DNA from: Buddleja alternifolia
Lineage: Eukaryota; Streptophyta; Magnoliopsida; Lamiales; Scrophulariaceae
Direction of reading: 5' to 3'
DNA length: 64,000 bases
Assembly (NCBI GenBank): GCA_019426215.1
Contig: CM033394.1
Coordinates: 12,358,195 to 12,422,194, forward strand
Positions 45,801-54,399 of the stretch are shown one piece after another. How positions within the stretch are numbered: the stretch's first letter is position 1; each line of letters starts with the position of its first letter. A program made the translations under genes and the position numbers. Under the pieces are notes generated by a model. That model ran no database searches and was not told where the DNA came from. It saw only the letters and a program-made list of their open reading frames with translations.

Positions 45801-46724
45801 ATCAAAAGGCTGAAACAACAATTGGCGAGTGAGTTTGAAATGAAGGATTTGGGGGCTGCAAATACAATTCTCGGGATGAGAATTATTCGAGATAGGTCGA
45901 GTGGGAGCCTCAAGCTGACTCAGGAAAGGTACATACATAAGGTGCTTGATAGATTTGCTATCACTGATGCAAAGTCTAGAAGCACTCCTTTGGGGAGTCA
46001 ATTCAAACTAAGCAAGGAGCAATCACCTAAATCTGACGAGGAGCGAGAAAAGATGGTAAAGGTTCCATATGCCTCTGCTATTGGAAGTTTGATGTACGCA
46101 ATGGTGTGCACAAGGCCGGATATAGCTCATGCAGTGGGAGTCGTGAGTAGATATATGGCTAATCCGGGTTTACAGCATTGGGAAGCAGTGAAGTGGTTAC
46201 TAAGGTACTTGAAAGGCACATCGGATATGTGTTTGAGTTTCAAGGCTAATAGTATCACTTTAGAGGGCTTTGTGGATGCTGACTTAGGTGATGATCAAGA
46301 TGGTCGGAAGAGCACATCAGGCTATATTTACACTTTGGGTGGCACAGCAATTAGTTGGATGTCAAGACTACAAAAATGTGTAGCACTTTCTACAACCGAA
46401 GCTGAGTACATAGCTATTTCAGAAGCTGGAAAAGAGATGATTTGGTTGAAGAATTTTCTGAGGGAAATTGACAAGGAGCAACGGGATTGTGCACTTTATA
46501 GTGATAGTCGAAGTGCCATTTGTTTGGCAAAGAATCCGGTGTTTCACTCAAGGACGAAACATATTCAATTAAAGTATCATCATATCCAAGAGATGATAGA
46601 TGATGAGACTTTGGAATTGAAAAAGATTTTGGGTGCAAAGAATCCGGCAGACATGTTGACAAAGGGGGTTACCACCGAAAAATTGAGGCTTTGCATGGCC
46701 TCAGTGGGCCTCGAGTTTCTGTGA
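42858..46724 (+). CDS. Copia gag-pol polyprotein, 1288 residues, uninterrupted
   Basis: It encodes the whole replication machinery in one frame. Gag (about 1-230) starts MASDDRKVNIDKFDGKDFGFW. The knuckle CWGCGKKGHFKRDC is at 234-247. Protease has LDSGASFHAT (about 286). Integrase zinc domain: HLWHRRLGH and CEDCVLGK. The integrase core has HTDVWGP (Asp476), SENGGEY (Glu539) and NAERMNR (Glu575): the middle catalytic Asp is replaced by Glu. RT has WVFRVKDE, LDVKTAFLHGDLEEDIYM and intact YVDDMLVAG (about 968). RNase H has DADLGDDQDGRKSTSGY, STTEAEYIA, SDSRSAICL and KHIQLKYHHI. Length is close to Tnt1 (about 1.3 kilo-residues). Expression would come from the 5' LTR. The integrase change may block integration, so autonomy is doubtful despite the open frame. 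Confidence 0.93.
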   Translation: MASDDRKVNIDKFDGKDFGFWRTQMEDYLYQKKLHQPLSGKKPEKISDEDWELLDRQALGVIRLTLSRNVMFNILDQTTTACLMKALSNMYEKPSASNKVYLMRHLFNLKMTEGGLVTNHINEFNVIITQLSSVDINFEDEVKALILLSSLPESWSATVTAVSSSSGQRKLKFEEIRDLILSEDIRRRESGELTSAALSAESRGRSVQRGGQKGKGRSKSKGRGKSKPRKGDDCWGCGKKGHFKRDCPEKTGQNHNREHQQANAATDDVGDALVCCVDSPVDQWVLDSGASFHATSCKNYLTNYTFGKFGKVFLADDEPLEIIGKGDVTITTAQGMQLKLQNVRHVPGLRKNLISMGQIDSDGCTTMFGGCSWKITKGNLVVARGKKSGTLYTTEINRDSLAAVEATEDVHLWHRRLGHMSEKGMKIMASKGKLPISKTVELGLCEDCVLGKQKKVSFSKTGREPKAEKLELVHTDVWGPAPVQSLGGSRYYVTFIDDSKRKVWVYFLKNKSDVFNTFRKWKAEVENETGLKLKSLRSENGGEYDSQEFKVYCAENGIKMIKTIPGTPQQNGNAERMNRTLNERARSMRLYSGLPKMFWADAVSTAAYLINRGPLVPLNFKIPEEVWSGKEVNLSHLKIFGCLSYVLLSSNDRDKLDPKAQKCIFIGYGEDSFGYRFWDYQNNKIIRHKDVTFNEKVFYKDRLGAETDDNEKSKAILEEITEDEVAGNGAENRIEEDPETPQPTLRRSSRTPKPNTRYSPSLHYLLLTDSGEPESYKEAMSVGDSPKWELAMKDEMSSLEKNKTWRLTKLPEGKRALQNKWVFRVKDEPDGSKRYKARLVVKGFQQKEGIDYTEIFSPVVKLTTIRMVLSIVVAEDLHLEQLDVKTAFLHGDLEEDIYMAQPEGFLVSRKENLVYKLEKSLYGLKQAPRQWYKRFDTFMDSNGFTRCQMDHCCYFKIFKDCYIILLLYVDDMLVAGTNMGEIKRLKQQLASEFEMKDLGAANTILGMRIIRDRSSGSLKLTQERYIHKVLDRFAITDAKSRSTPLGSQFKLSKEQSPKSDEEREKMVKVPYASAIGSLMYAMVCTRPDIAHAVGVVSRYMANPGLQHWEAVKWLLRYLKGTSDMCLSFKANSITLEGFVDADLGDDQDGRKSTSGYIYTLGGTAISWMSRLQKCVALSTTEAEYIAISEAGKEMIWLKNFLREIDKEQRDCALYSDSRSAICLAKNPVFHSRTKHIQLKYHHIQEMIDDETLELKKILGAKNPADMLTKGVTTEKLRLCMASVGLEFL

Positions 46725-46807
46725 AGAGGAGGTCGACTTTTGCTAGAGAAAGAGTGCATTAAATTGGATGGAGAAGAGATTGTGTCTTCAACTTTGAGTT
46801 TGGTCTC

Positions 46808-46819
46808 CAAGTGGGAGAT
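46808..46819 (+). other. Polypurine tract
   Basis: CAAGTGGGAGAT directly abuts the 3' LTR at 46820. Confidence 0.8.
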
Positions 46820-47350
46820 TGATGGGTTTTGTGGAGAAACAAACCAAAAGGTTGATTGGTAGGTGAAACCAAGATGTTGTTTGGTAGGTGAAACCAAGAT
46901 GTTGTTTGGTAGGAGAAACCAAGAGGTTAATTGGTAGGTGAAACCAAAAGGTTGATTGATAGGTGAAACCAAAATGTGTTTGGTAAGTGTACCAAGAGTT
47001 TGTTTGGTAGGTAAAATTACTCCTATAAATAGGAGTGAATTTCCTTCATTTCTATCATCCCAAAATCGAGAGAAAACATAGAGAGCAAAGTGTGTGTAGT
47101 GTAGTTTATACTAGGGAAAACAATTTGTTGTAGATACAAATTGTGCTACATGGGAAACACTTGTGGTTTTTTTTTCTTTCGGGGCAATACACTCTCAATC
47201 TCTTGTAATCGTTTTTCTCTCTCAAAGAAATAAAATCTCTCTAGCATAGGTCCGTGGACGTGGGCAAATTGCCGAACCACGTAAAATTGTTGTCTCGTTT
47301 TCTTGCTTTCTTTTACTTTAAAGTTCGTTCATGCGCGTTGATTCCTAACA
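46820..47350 (+). repeat. 3' LTR of the Tork copia element
   Basis: Same length and order as the 5' LTR, ending TCCTAACA. It keeps the same number of 25-bp U3 units, with point changes and one single-base loss (AATGTG for AATGTTG). Confidence 0.93.
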
Positions 47351-47355
47351 GTTGG

Positions 47356-48126
47356 AGGAGTGGAGGCAAGTTTTTGGATATTTTAATCCCATTACATTGA
47401 AAAAGAATCAAATATTGCAACACGTCATAATATCCATAATAATACATAATTTCGTGACTATAATTTGAATGAGCATGGGTTTGTCTTGTTCGAATGGTCT
47501 GTTAGATTATTTCTCCATTGTTATAATTTCTCATAATACTTAATTATTGGCTCGAAGATATTTAATCTGAATATTCTAGTCTTCCACTTAAATCCAATGG
47601 TTAAAGTCCAACTTTTATTATAAGCCCAAACTCAATTAAAGTCTTTTTTTATTTAGCATAGCCCAAACCAATAAATTATTTGAACTCATCAAGGTCCATT
47701 GATTTATTAATCCAATTTAATTATTGATCTCATCAATTAATCCATATTTCAAATTTAGGAAAGTGTCCTGATTCCTAATCAGGAAAGCACTATTTCGTAA
47801 TTCCTTTATTTCCAAGGATTAATTAGCACATTACTAAACCAGTAGTTCTGCTAGAGTTAGGTGTGTAATTTTTTAGGCTTGTTTACCTAGCAGTAGTACG
47901 TATAATTTCTAAAAGTGTCAATTCACTTTCCTAAAATGAAAAGTGCCAGATTAAATCACTCAGGCATTGAATTAGTCACTAAAATGGACCTTCTTCGCAT
48001 CTGTTATTATAATTTCTCATAATCCTTCTCTTTAGTTAATAAGTCAATTGAGCAAATTGAGATCCCATCTTGGTGTGCGTGCTTGTAAAAATTTCAATTT
48101 TTGCTGCGCATAGTCACCACAGAGAT
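47356..48126. other. AT-rich intergenic stretch
   Basis: No gene or element recognised. AT-rich with many short TAAT and TCATCAA motifs, ending where a LINE fragment begins. Confidence 0.45.
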
Positions 48127-48790
48127 TTTCAACTCAACATTCATTGGTATCAAAGACGTGGTTGGAACCGGGAAATCTTTGGTAACATTTTCAAAAGGAA
48201 AAGGGAACTCCTGGCTAGATTTGAAGGGATTCAAAAAGCCCAAGCCCGAAATTTCACTCGCTATCTTCACATCTTAGAAACTAAGCTCAAAGGATACTAT
48301 CTCGACACCCTTCGCCAGGAGGAGCTTATATGGAAACAAAAGGCACGAGCTAATTGGCTGAAAGTGGGAGATATGAATAACCACTTCTTCCATACTGCTG
48401 CTGCCACTCGAACTGGGAAATCAAGGGTTCGAGCCCTAATGACTGTTGAGGGTACTTAGGAGTTTGTTGCTGAGGTCCTTAAAAATATGGCTACAGAGTT
48501 TTTTTGAAAGTTATAGGGGTCAGATTCGACAGTTGAGCGATATAGACATACTGAGGGTTTCCCGTGTTTAAATCCCTAGCAGATTGCTTCACTTCAGTTA
48601 CCTATTATCAAAGACAAGGTTAGGAAGGCTCTTTGGGATATGCACCCAACAAAGGCCCCGAACCCAGATGTTCTCCCGCCTCTTTTCTTTCAGAAATGCT
48701 GGAACACGGTAGAGGATGTTGTCTTCCACACGGTGAGCACGACTCTCCATAATGGTATAGTTGATCATAATATCAATGAATTGTTAATTG
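48127..48790 (+). pseudogene. LINE ORF2 fragment (linker and start of RT)
   Basis: Readable as WNREIFGNIFKRKRELLARF, LRQEELIWKQKARANWLKVGD and NNHFFHTAAATRTGKSR: the segment between endonuclease and RT in plant LINE ORF2. After a stop at 48457-48459 it continues with KDKVRKALWDMHPTKAPNPD, a degenerate RT entry motif. It has no endonuclease and no catalytic RT, is truncated at both ends, and has no visible poly(A). It abuts a copia-type remnant at about 48790. Confidence 0.8.
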
Positions 48791-48794
48791 TTCT

Positions 48795-50130
48795 TTGATC
48801 AGGCCAGTGAATCAAGCGCTAGCTCAAGCGCTGATGCCTTCTTTGATGGACTTCTTCAAATGTTACATATCTGATGTAGAGATTCCAGAAGACGCTTTAT
48901 TCTTTATCCCACGATCTTTCTACGTAAGTCCCAGGCATGTTCTAGAAGCGATTAGCCCAATCTGGGTCATCCCTGTTCCAAGACCTTCTTCTGTGGAAAT
49001 CACATAAATGCAAGTGGATGAAACTCCAACTACTGAAGACGCTTCAATGGCAGATGTCCTCAGCGCTCCAGTAGATGAGGTACCACTTGAAATTCAGGTT
49101 GCGCAAATCAATGCTGCAACTCAATCTATGGATCAAGTAATCTAGGAAGTCGATGAGGATCCTGAGGAACCATTCATCCATGACAAAACCAAGGGCAAAG
49201 CCGCAATCTCCAGCTCATATGGATTAATTCCATCTCCTAAGCATTCCTCCTCCTCCTCCTCCTCCTCATCCGATTCTGATTCTGATAGCGACCAAGAGGC
49301 CAAAGACTTTAGAAAGGCAGTTAGGAACTCACCTCAACAAATTGAAGGTTTCTGTTGTCAAATGATAGAAAATGATGCTCTACACATCAAGCTTGCCTCT
49401 GATACAAAAACACGATTCATAGCCAATTCAGCGACTAAAAGCACTGCATCCGTACTTGATCATTTGGTTCCTTTAATTGAACGCTTATCTACCTCTTTCA
49501 ATTAATCACTAGCTCATAATGCCTATGTCGATATTGAGCGACACAATCAATCGAATTCAGTTGGTCAGTCTATCGTTGAGAAAATTGTTCTTCTCGTAGA
49601 AGACATCAAGCTATTACGGAAAGACATGGCAGAAATTAAGCAATCTCTTGATGATGTCAAAGAGGGGGAAAAGGGTAAAGGCAAGTCCAAGAGGGCTTAA
49701 AGCTCCGAAGACAATCGTTGGGAAGAGCTTCAAAGAACTATTTCAGCTATCTAGCAAGCCGTCCTTAGGAAACGGAAACCACGTTTCTATAGAGGTTTCC
49801 CAATTCCTGACTTTTCCATTGAGTTTCTTGAAGAACTGGGCATTCCGCCTTTCGTAGTATTTGTTCCTGCCTATCCAACAACTCGACGAACTCCAGTCAA
49901 AAGGATTTATGAAATATTTGAAGAACTACTATGTGAACTTGGAATTGAACCTTTAGTGTGGAACAAGCGTCTCTACAGTTTTGAACAATTGGCTGAAAAG
50001 ATGGGTGAAAAACAAACATAAAAAGATGGTAGACGCTAATAACAATCTATGGAAGTTTGCAGAGATACTCGCTAAGCAAGAAAAGGAAGCAAGTAAATCA
50101 AAAACTACTTCCACAAAAAGAAAGCGCTAG
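48795..50130 (+). pseudogene. Coiled-coil ORF of a degenerate copia-like element
   Basis: I do not recognise this family by name. A single frame runs from 48795 through 408 codons, broken by five stops (49005, 49143, 49503, 49698, 49752) and no frameshift until an A-rich slip near 50010, after which it ends KTTSTKRKR at 50130. Order: FIPRSFYVSPRHVLEAI, an acidic region, a Ser run followed by an Asp/Ser repeat (near 49250-49290), a coiled coil (LLVEDIKLLRKDMAEIKQSL), then a conserved-looking block RKRKPRFYRGFPIPDFSIEF and LEELGIPPF. It lies just before a polypurine tract and LTR, where some copia lineages carry an extra or env-like ORF; that placement is the only clue to role. A homologous piece lies at 58165-58848 on the minus strand. 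Confidence 0.6.
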
Positions 50131-50356
50131 ACCTTATTTATCTTTTATGGGCTATATAAATGTTTCTCTTGTACACTCATTGTACTTAACTAATTATCTA
50201 TGAATGAATGAGTTTTGTTGAAACATCTTGTTTCTTGCTATTTGTGCTAACTTCTCTAACCTTTTTTAAACGTTAATTTTATATAATCTTTGTCATTCTT
50301 CTAGCTCTTGAACTATAAAAGAGTTAAGGCATTGACATCATCAAAAAGGGAAAAAT

Positions 50357-51549
50357 TGTTAGGAAATTTCATGTTAAATATTTTGATGGTGACAAGATAG
50401 GCTTTATACTAGACCCCCAAAGATTATGTAAGTTTATCTTTAATAGAATATGTTTAAGCGTTTCAAGAAAGTTATCGAGTTGTAATTTTTTAATAAGCCT
50501 GTAATTTTTATCTTCATAGATTTTAGACTAAGTATTGGATACTAAGTCGCTGATAGAATTCTAGGTGAGTTTGTCAAAGATGAAATTGAAAATCAGCATC
50601 TGAAGTCAAGTGAAGATATTTGTCTTAAGCGTCTGGAAAACCCTAAGAACATTTCAGGAGTTATGAATCAGCGTTTATAGCCACCAAGCGATGAAGGGAT
50701 CAGATTCACCTAAAATAAATTTTGAAGTCATGAAGGACTTCAATGCAATCATCAACGGGTATTTCTTTTCAACGAAAAATAAATTTAAATGCATTAAATG
50801 CCTAATAAGAGCATTAAATATGATAAGGACGAATTGCATACGGACATACACAAATCCCAAGGGACAAATCCCAAGAAATCTCTATAAATAGTACTCTTTA
50901 GCAAACCCTAAACATATACGCACATACACAAGAAATAGGTCAAAACTCTGCTGAAATACTCTGTGTGAGAAAGTTGTTGATATTTGCAAGCAGTATTTTT
51001 GAGTGAGAGAAGCTTGTTAAAGAAGATCTCAAGTGGGCCTGAAGTCTGTATGATCAAGGAGCTCAAGATCATCTCCATATCCATTCATTATTTGTAAAAG
51101 TCCTCTGTGTGAAGATTTTGATTATCATCTAGTGAATTCCCTCCGAGTGAAAAGGAGAAGAAGGATGTAGCAGTGATTACACCACCCAGTGAACCTTTCA
51201 TCTCTTGTGTTATTTACATTACCGTTTTATTACTTTAGTCATCATCTGCATTGTATCTTAAAAACGCTTTAAAACAGTTAAACGACTAATTGGCTAAACT
51301 AAACGCTAAGCATTAAAATTATTCTGTTGTGCTAACCCTGATTAAGCAATCTAAGCGTTGCCCTACTTTGGTAATTGCTAAAATCACTAAGTTTAAGTTA
51401 TCTTTTCTCTAGCGCTTGACCTAGCGCTTTGCTTACTAAGCATTCAAAACATTTTAAGTGATATGAAATTTTTTAAGTCGAAAAAGACTTCAGGGTCTAT
51501 TCACCCCCCCCCCCCTCTAGACCCTTTCGTATGCCACTTGGGACCATCA
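50357..51549 (+). repeat. 3' LTR (only surviving LTR) of the degenerate copia-like element
   Basis: It starts TGTTAGGAAATTTC after a purine tract (AAAAAGGGAAAAAT, 50343-50356). A TATA box (CTCTATAAATAG) lies at about 50879-50890. It ends near TTGGGACCATCA, shortly after a C-rich TATTCACCCCC stretch typical of the 3' end of long copia LTRs. The 5' LTR and gag-pol are not in the window; the element seems cut off at about 48.8 kb. Confidence 0.65.
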
Positions 51550-53355
51550 ATTTTTAAACACACACGAGGTGTAATTGTAAGAAATTCTTAACATAAGCGG
51601 AGTGTTGGTAATTTTCAATAAGTGATGAGGAGTTTTGGTAATTACATAACAAATGAGGGGGTCTGTGTGTAATTTTTCCTAAAAGCAATGGTGTTAAAAG
51701 TGCGTTTGGGTGAGTTGTTTTTAGAGAAAATTAAAACATGTAATGATTAGGGTTAATGTGATAGATTTTTTTTGTGAGAAATTTATTTTTTGATTGGTTT
51801 AGATATAATTTTTCATAAACATATCCCAGTCAAACTGAACGATCTACACATAAAAGAAAGGCAAAATGAATCTTATTTTGCGCGTTGCATATTGGGCATT
51901 AGACAATGTGTTATCCATGTGTTGAAAAATAGTCGAATGAAGCTCTTTTAATCAACGGGTGAACCGTTAAATCATTTTTTTAAAATTCTAGACGAAGGGG
52001 ATACTCTTAACTGTCAAATCATTAATAGTAAAAGTCTAATTTTTCTCTTTCATTGCAAGAATTTTTAAAAATTAGCTAACTATTCCAAAATTTGCAAAAT
52101 ATAAAATAGAAACTTTGAGATGTCTTTTATTAAAAAAAGTCTTGATAGCATCATATGCAGATGCATTTTTAGAGAATTTCTTTGAAAAAATGACTTTAGA
52201 ATGCCGAAAGCAACTCGATTTGGGCGTCCGAATTGAAGGCCCAATCAATTGTGGGTCTAGTTTGTAACCTAAAACGAAATTGTGCACCTAGTTTATGTTG
52301 CTGCCTATCGGTCTGAAAAACTAAGGCTTTAATTTGTATGGTTAGGTATTCTGAGGTATATTTTTATTTTTTATATCATCAAAAAATAAAAATACATAGT
52401 CCAAGGTAAATTTTATATAAAATACTCAAATTTTATATCCTACTGCACATTCCCATATATAACTAGTCATCATTTCAATCACTTCATTCTCTCTCTTCAT
52501 TAATTACATGATTTACTATCCAACACATTTTCTTTCTTGCTTTATCGTAAATAAAATATTATTCTAATTTTTTCTCCTATCATCATTACATATATAACTA
52601 ATTCAATTAACTTTATATCACATCTACACAATTTCCAAAGATTTCTCAAAAACACATCCAAATAAACAAGAAAATTTTAATATTTTCACACGATTTTCTA
52701 TAATACACATTCTCCAATAAAAATTCAAAATTCATTTTCAAAAACACAATTTATCTTGGAAAACAAAAGGAAAATAAAGATGAAATAAAGTTAAATTGCA
52801 AATAAAAAAACTGATTCCTATTTCAAATTATCCATCATATTAAAAGGAGGCTGACTTGAATGACAAAAAGTTGTCATGATTGCATTAAATTAGTCTTAGA
52901 GGGCGAGAGATATTTTAACTTAATTAATTCGGAACGGGGCAACTTAGGAATTTGAAAATGTATATAATGAAAAAAAAATTCTTTTTGGTTGGAAAGTAAG
53001 TAATTTTATAACACAAACAAGCATATATACAACATGATGCGATTAGAGTCTGTTGCTCAAGTGTGCAGAATCAAAAAGCTAACCCCTCATTCTAACCATT
53101 TAAAATTTCCTCTAAGTGAATATGGTCTCTATTAGTTAATCTATGTATATTGCAGTAGCCAAACCTGGCTACTGCAATATTATTATATACATGTGTATAA
53201 AATTATGAATTTTATTATTATATATATATATATATAAGATTATAGGCAAACGATGGAGATGACTACGTAATCCACTTCATTTTTTCTCTAAAGGAATCGC
53301 TTGCATGTATTATCAATATATGATAGAATAATTGAGGGAGAAGAGAAAATGTTAT
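51550..53355. other. AT-rich intergenic stretch
   Basis: No gene seen. It contains a perfect 15-bp-arm hairpin at 53147-53180 and a TA microsatellite at about 53217-53236. Near 51560-51690 are AT/G-rich phrases (GGTAATTACATAACAAATGAGG) resembling the ends of non-autonomous TIR elements, but I could not define one. Confidence 0.45.
53147..53180. repeat. Perfect inverted repeat, 15-bp arms, 4-base loop
   Basis: ATATTGCAGTAGCCA, loop AACC, then TGGCTACTGCAATAT. All 15 positions pair. No T-run follows, and there is no known RNA family match that I can state. Confidence 0.9.
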
Positions 53356-54322
53356 GTGTATAATTTAATAATGTAATGTCTTGTGTATATTAGGATACAC
53401 AACTACATATCAAAGAAATTAGGCCCCAGGCTATATAAATAATGGGCCAAGCCTATACTTTAGGATAGACAACATAACCAGTAGTAGAGTGACGACTGTT
53501 TATACTAAAAATGAAAATGGATTTTACGAATTAAAAAACCCAAATGACCCAACACTGATTAGTAGGCCTAGAGTTAAAAGATTGAGCTCATTATAACAAT
53601 AACAATGCATAGAGTGATTCAAAATGGAATGGGCCCAATGAGAGTCTAAATTTGCCAGGATAACAAAGCGGGCTCAAAGATGTCAATTCCAAAGACGAAA
53701 GAAGTTAGAGGCAGTTCCCGACGGTTGAGGACGTGGGATCACGAAGCGGAGATAAAAGCGAAAGAGGAAAGAAAAAGAAAGATCATCATCAGAATCATCA
53801 ACAACTTATTTACTTTTTTCTTAGGAGTAGGCATAAGTAGGAGTAGTCTATAACATAGATTAGCAGTAGTCGTAAGTAGTAATAGTTTATCAAGAATCGC
53901 AGGATCCGGCCTTCAGGGTTTGTACTGGCATTCGATCAGTTGTAATCTTCCCGAATTGAAGACTTTCATGAAAGTATAAATTATCTTTTTTCAGATTTCA
54001 GTATTTGATAAATGATTTGTATCTTGACTTAAGTTTTCCGTTCATCACTATCGTATTCAAAAGAAAGATTTTCACGTAGGTATAAAATTATCTTTTGTCA
54101 GATTTAAGTATCTGAGAGATAATTTTTATCTGGACTTGAATCTTATCTTTCATCTTATTATTGTATTCGAAGATAATAATCAACTTCTAATTTAAGACTT
54201 GAACCACCAAAATAGCATGTCGAACACTGGGGTTGAAAGATAATCTCAAGATATCGATTATCGCAGGGCTCAGAACGCGCAATTGGATCCACCCTAGTCT
54301 AGTTTGTTTGATAAACGAAACA
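53356..54322 (+). repeat. 5' LTR of the third gypsy element (left edge uncertain)
   Basis: The right edge is set by ...AAACGAAACA at 54322 just before the primer site. A TATA box (CTATATAAATAA) lies at about 53430. A 110-bp tandem duplication occupies about 53963-54180 (ATAAATTATCTTTT..CAGATTT.AGTAT repeated). The left edge is a guess because the partner LTR is not in view. Confidence 0.45.
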
Positions 54323-54328
54323 AGTTTT

Positions 54329-54348
54329 TGGCGACCACAGTAGGAGTC
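54329..54348 (+). other. Primer-binding site of the third gypsy element
   Basis: TGGCGACCACAGTAGGAGTC follows the LTR. It begins with TGG like other retroelement primer sites; TGGCGACCA would pair with a tRNA ending TGGTCGCCA (inference, tRNA not named). Confidence 0.6.
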
Positions 54349-54399
54349 AGTTTTGATAACTGACGTTTTAAAATCCTTTAGAAACGAGTTTCTTATATA

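Larger units (their letters stand above)
42285..47350 (+). mobile_element. Ty1/copia Tork/Tnt1-type retrotransposon, structurally complete
   Basis: It has 531-bp LTRs at 42285-42815 and 46820-47350, a tRNA-iMet-type primer site, one uninterrupted gag-pol ORF, a polypurine tract, and the 5-bp GTTGG duplicated at 42280-42284 and 47351-47355. The LTRs differ at about 14 positions plus two 1-bp indels by my count, so it is not brand new. It sits 262 bp from the minus-strand copia element. Confidence 0.95.

Noticed and set aside
48145..48158. TGGTATCAAAGACG, resembling a copia primer-binding site
   Set aside because: No LTR ends before it, and the sequence directly continues into a LINE ORF2 fragment; the upstream 800 bp do not match the LTR at 50357.
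51498..51512. Poly-C run as possible structured regulatory site
   Set aside because: C-rich TATTCACCCCC stretches are a normal feature near the end of long copia LTRs.
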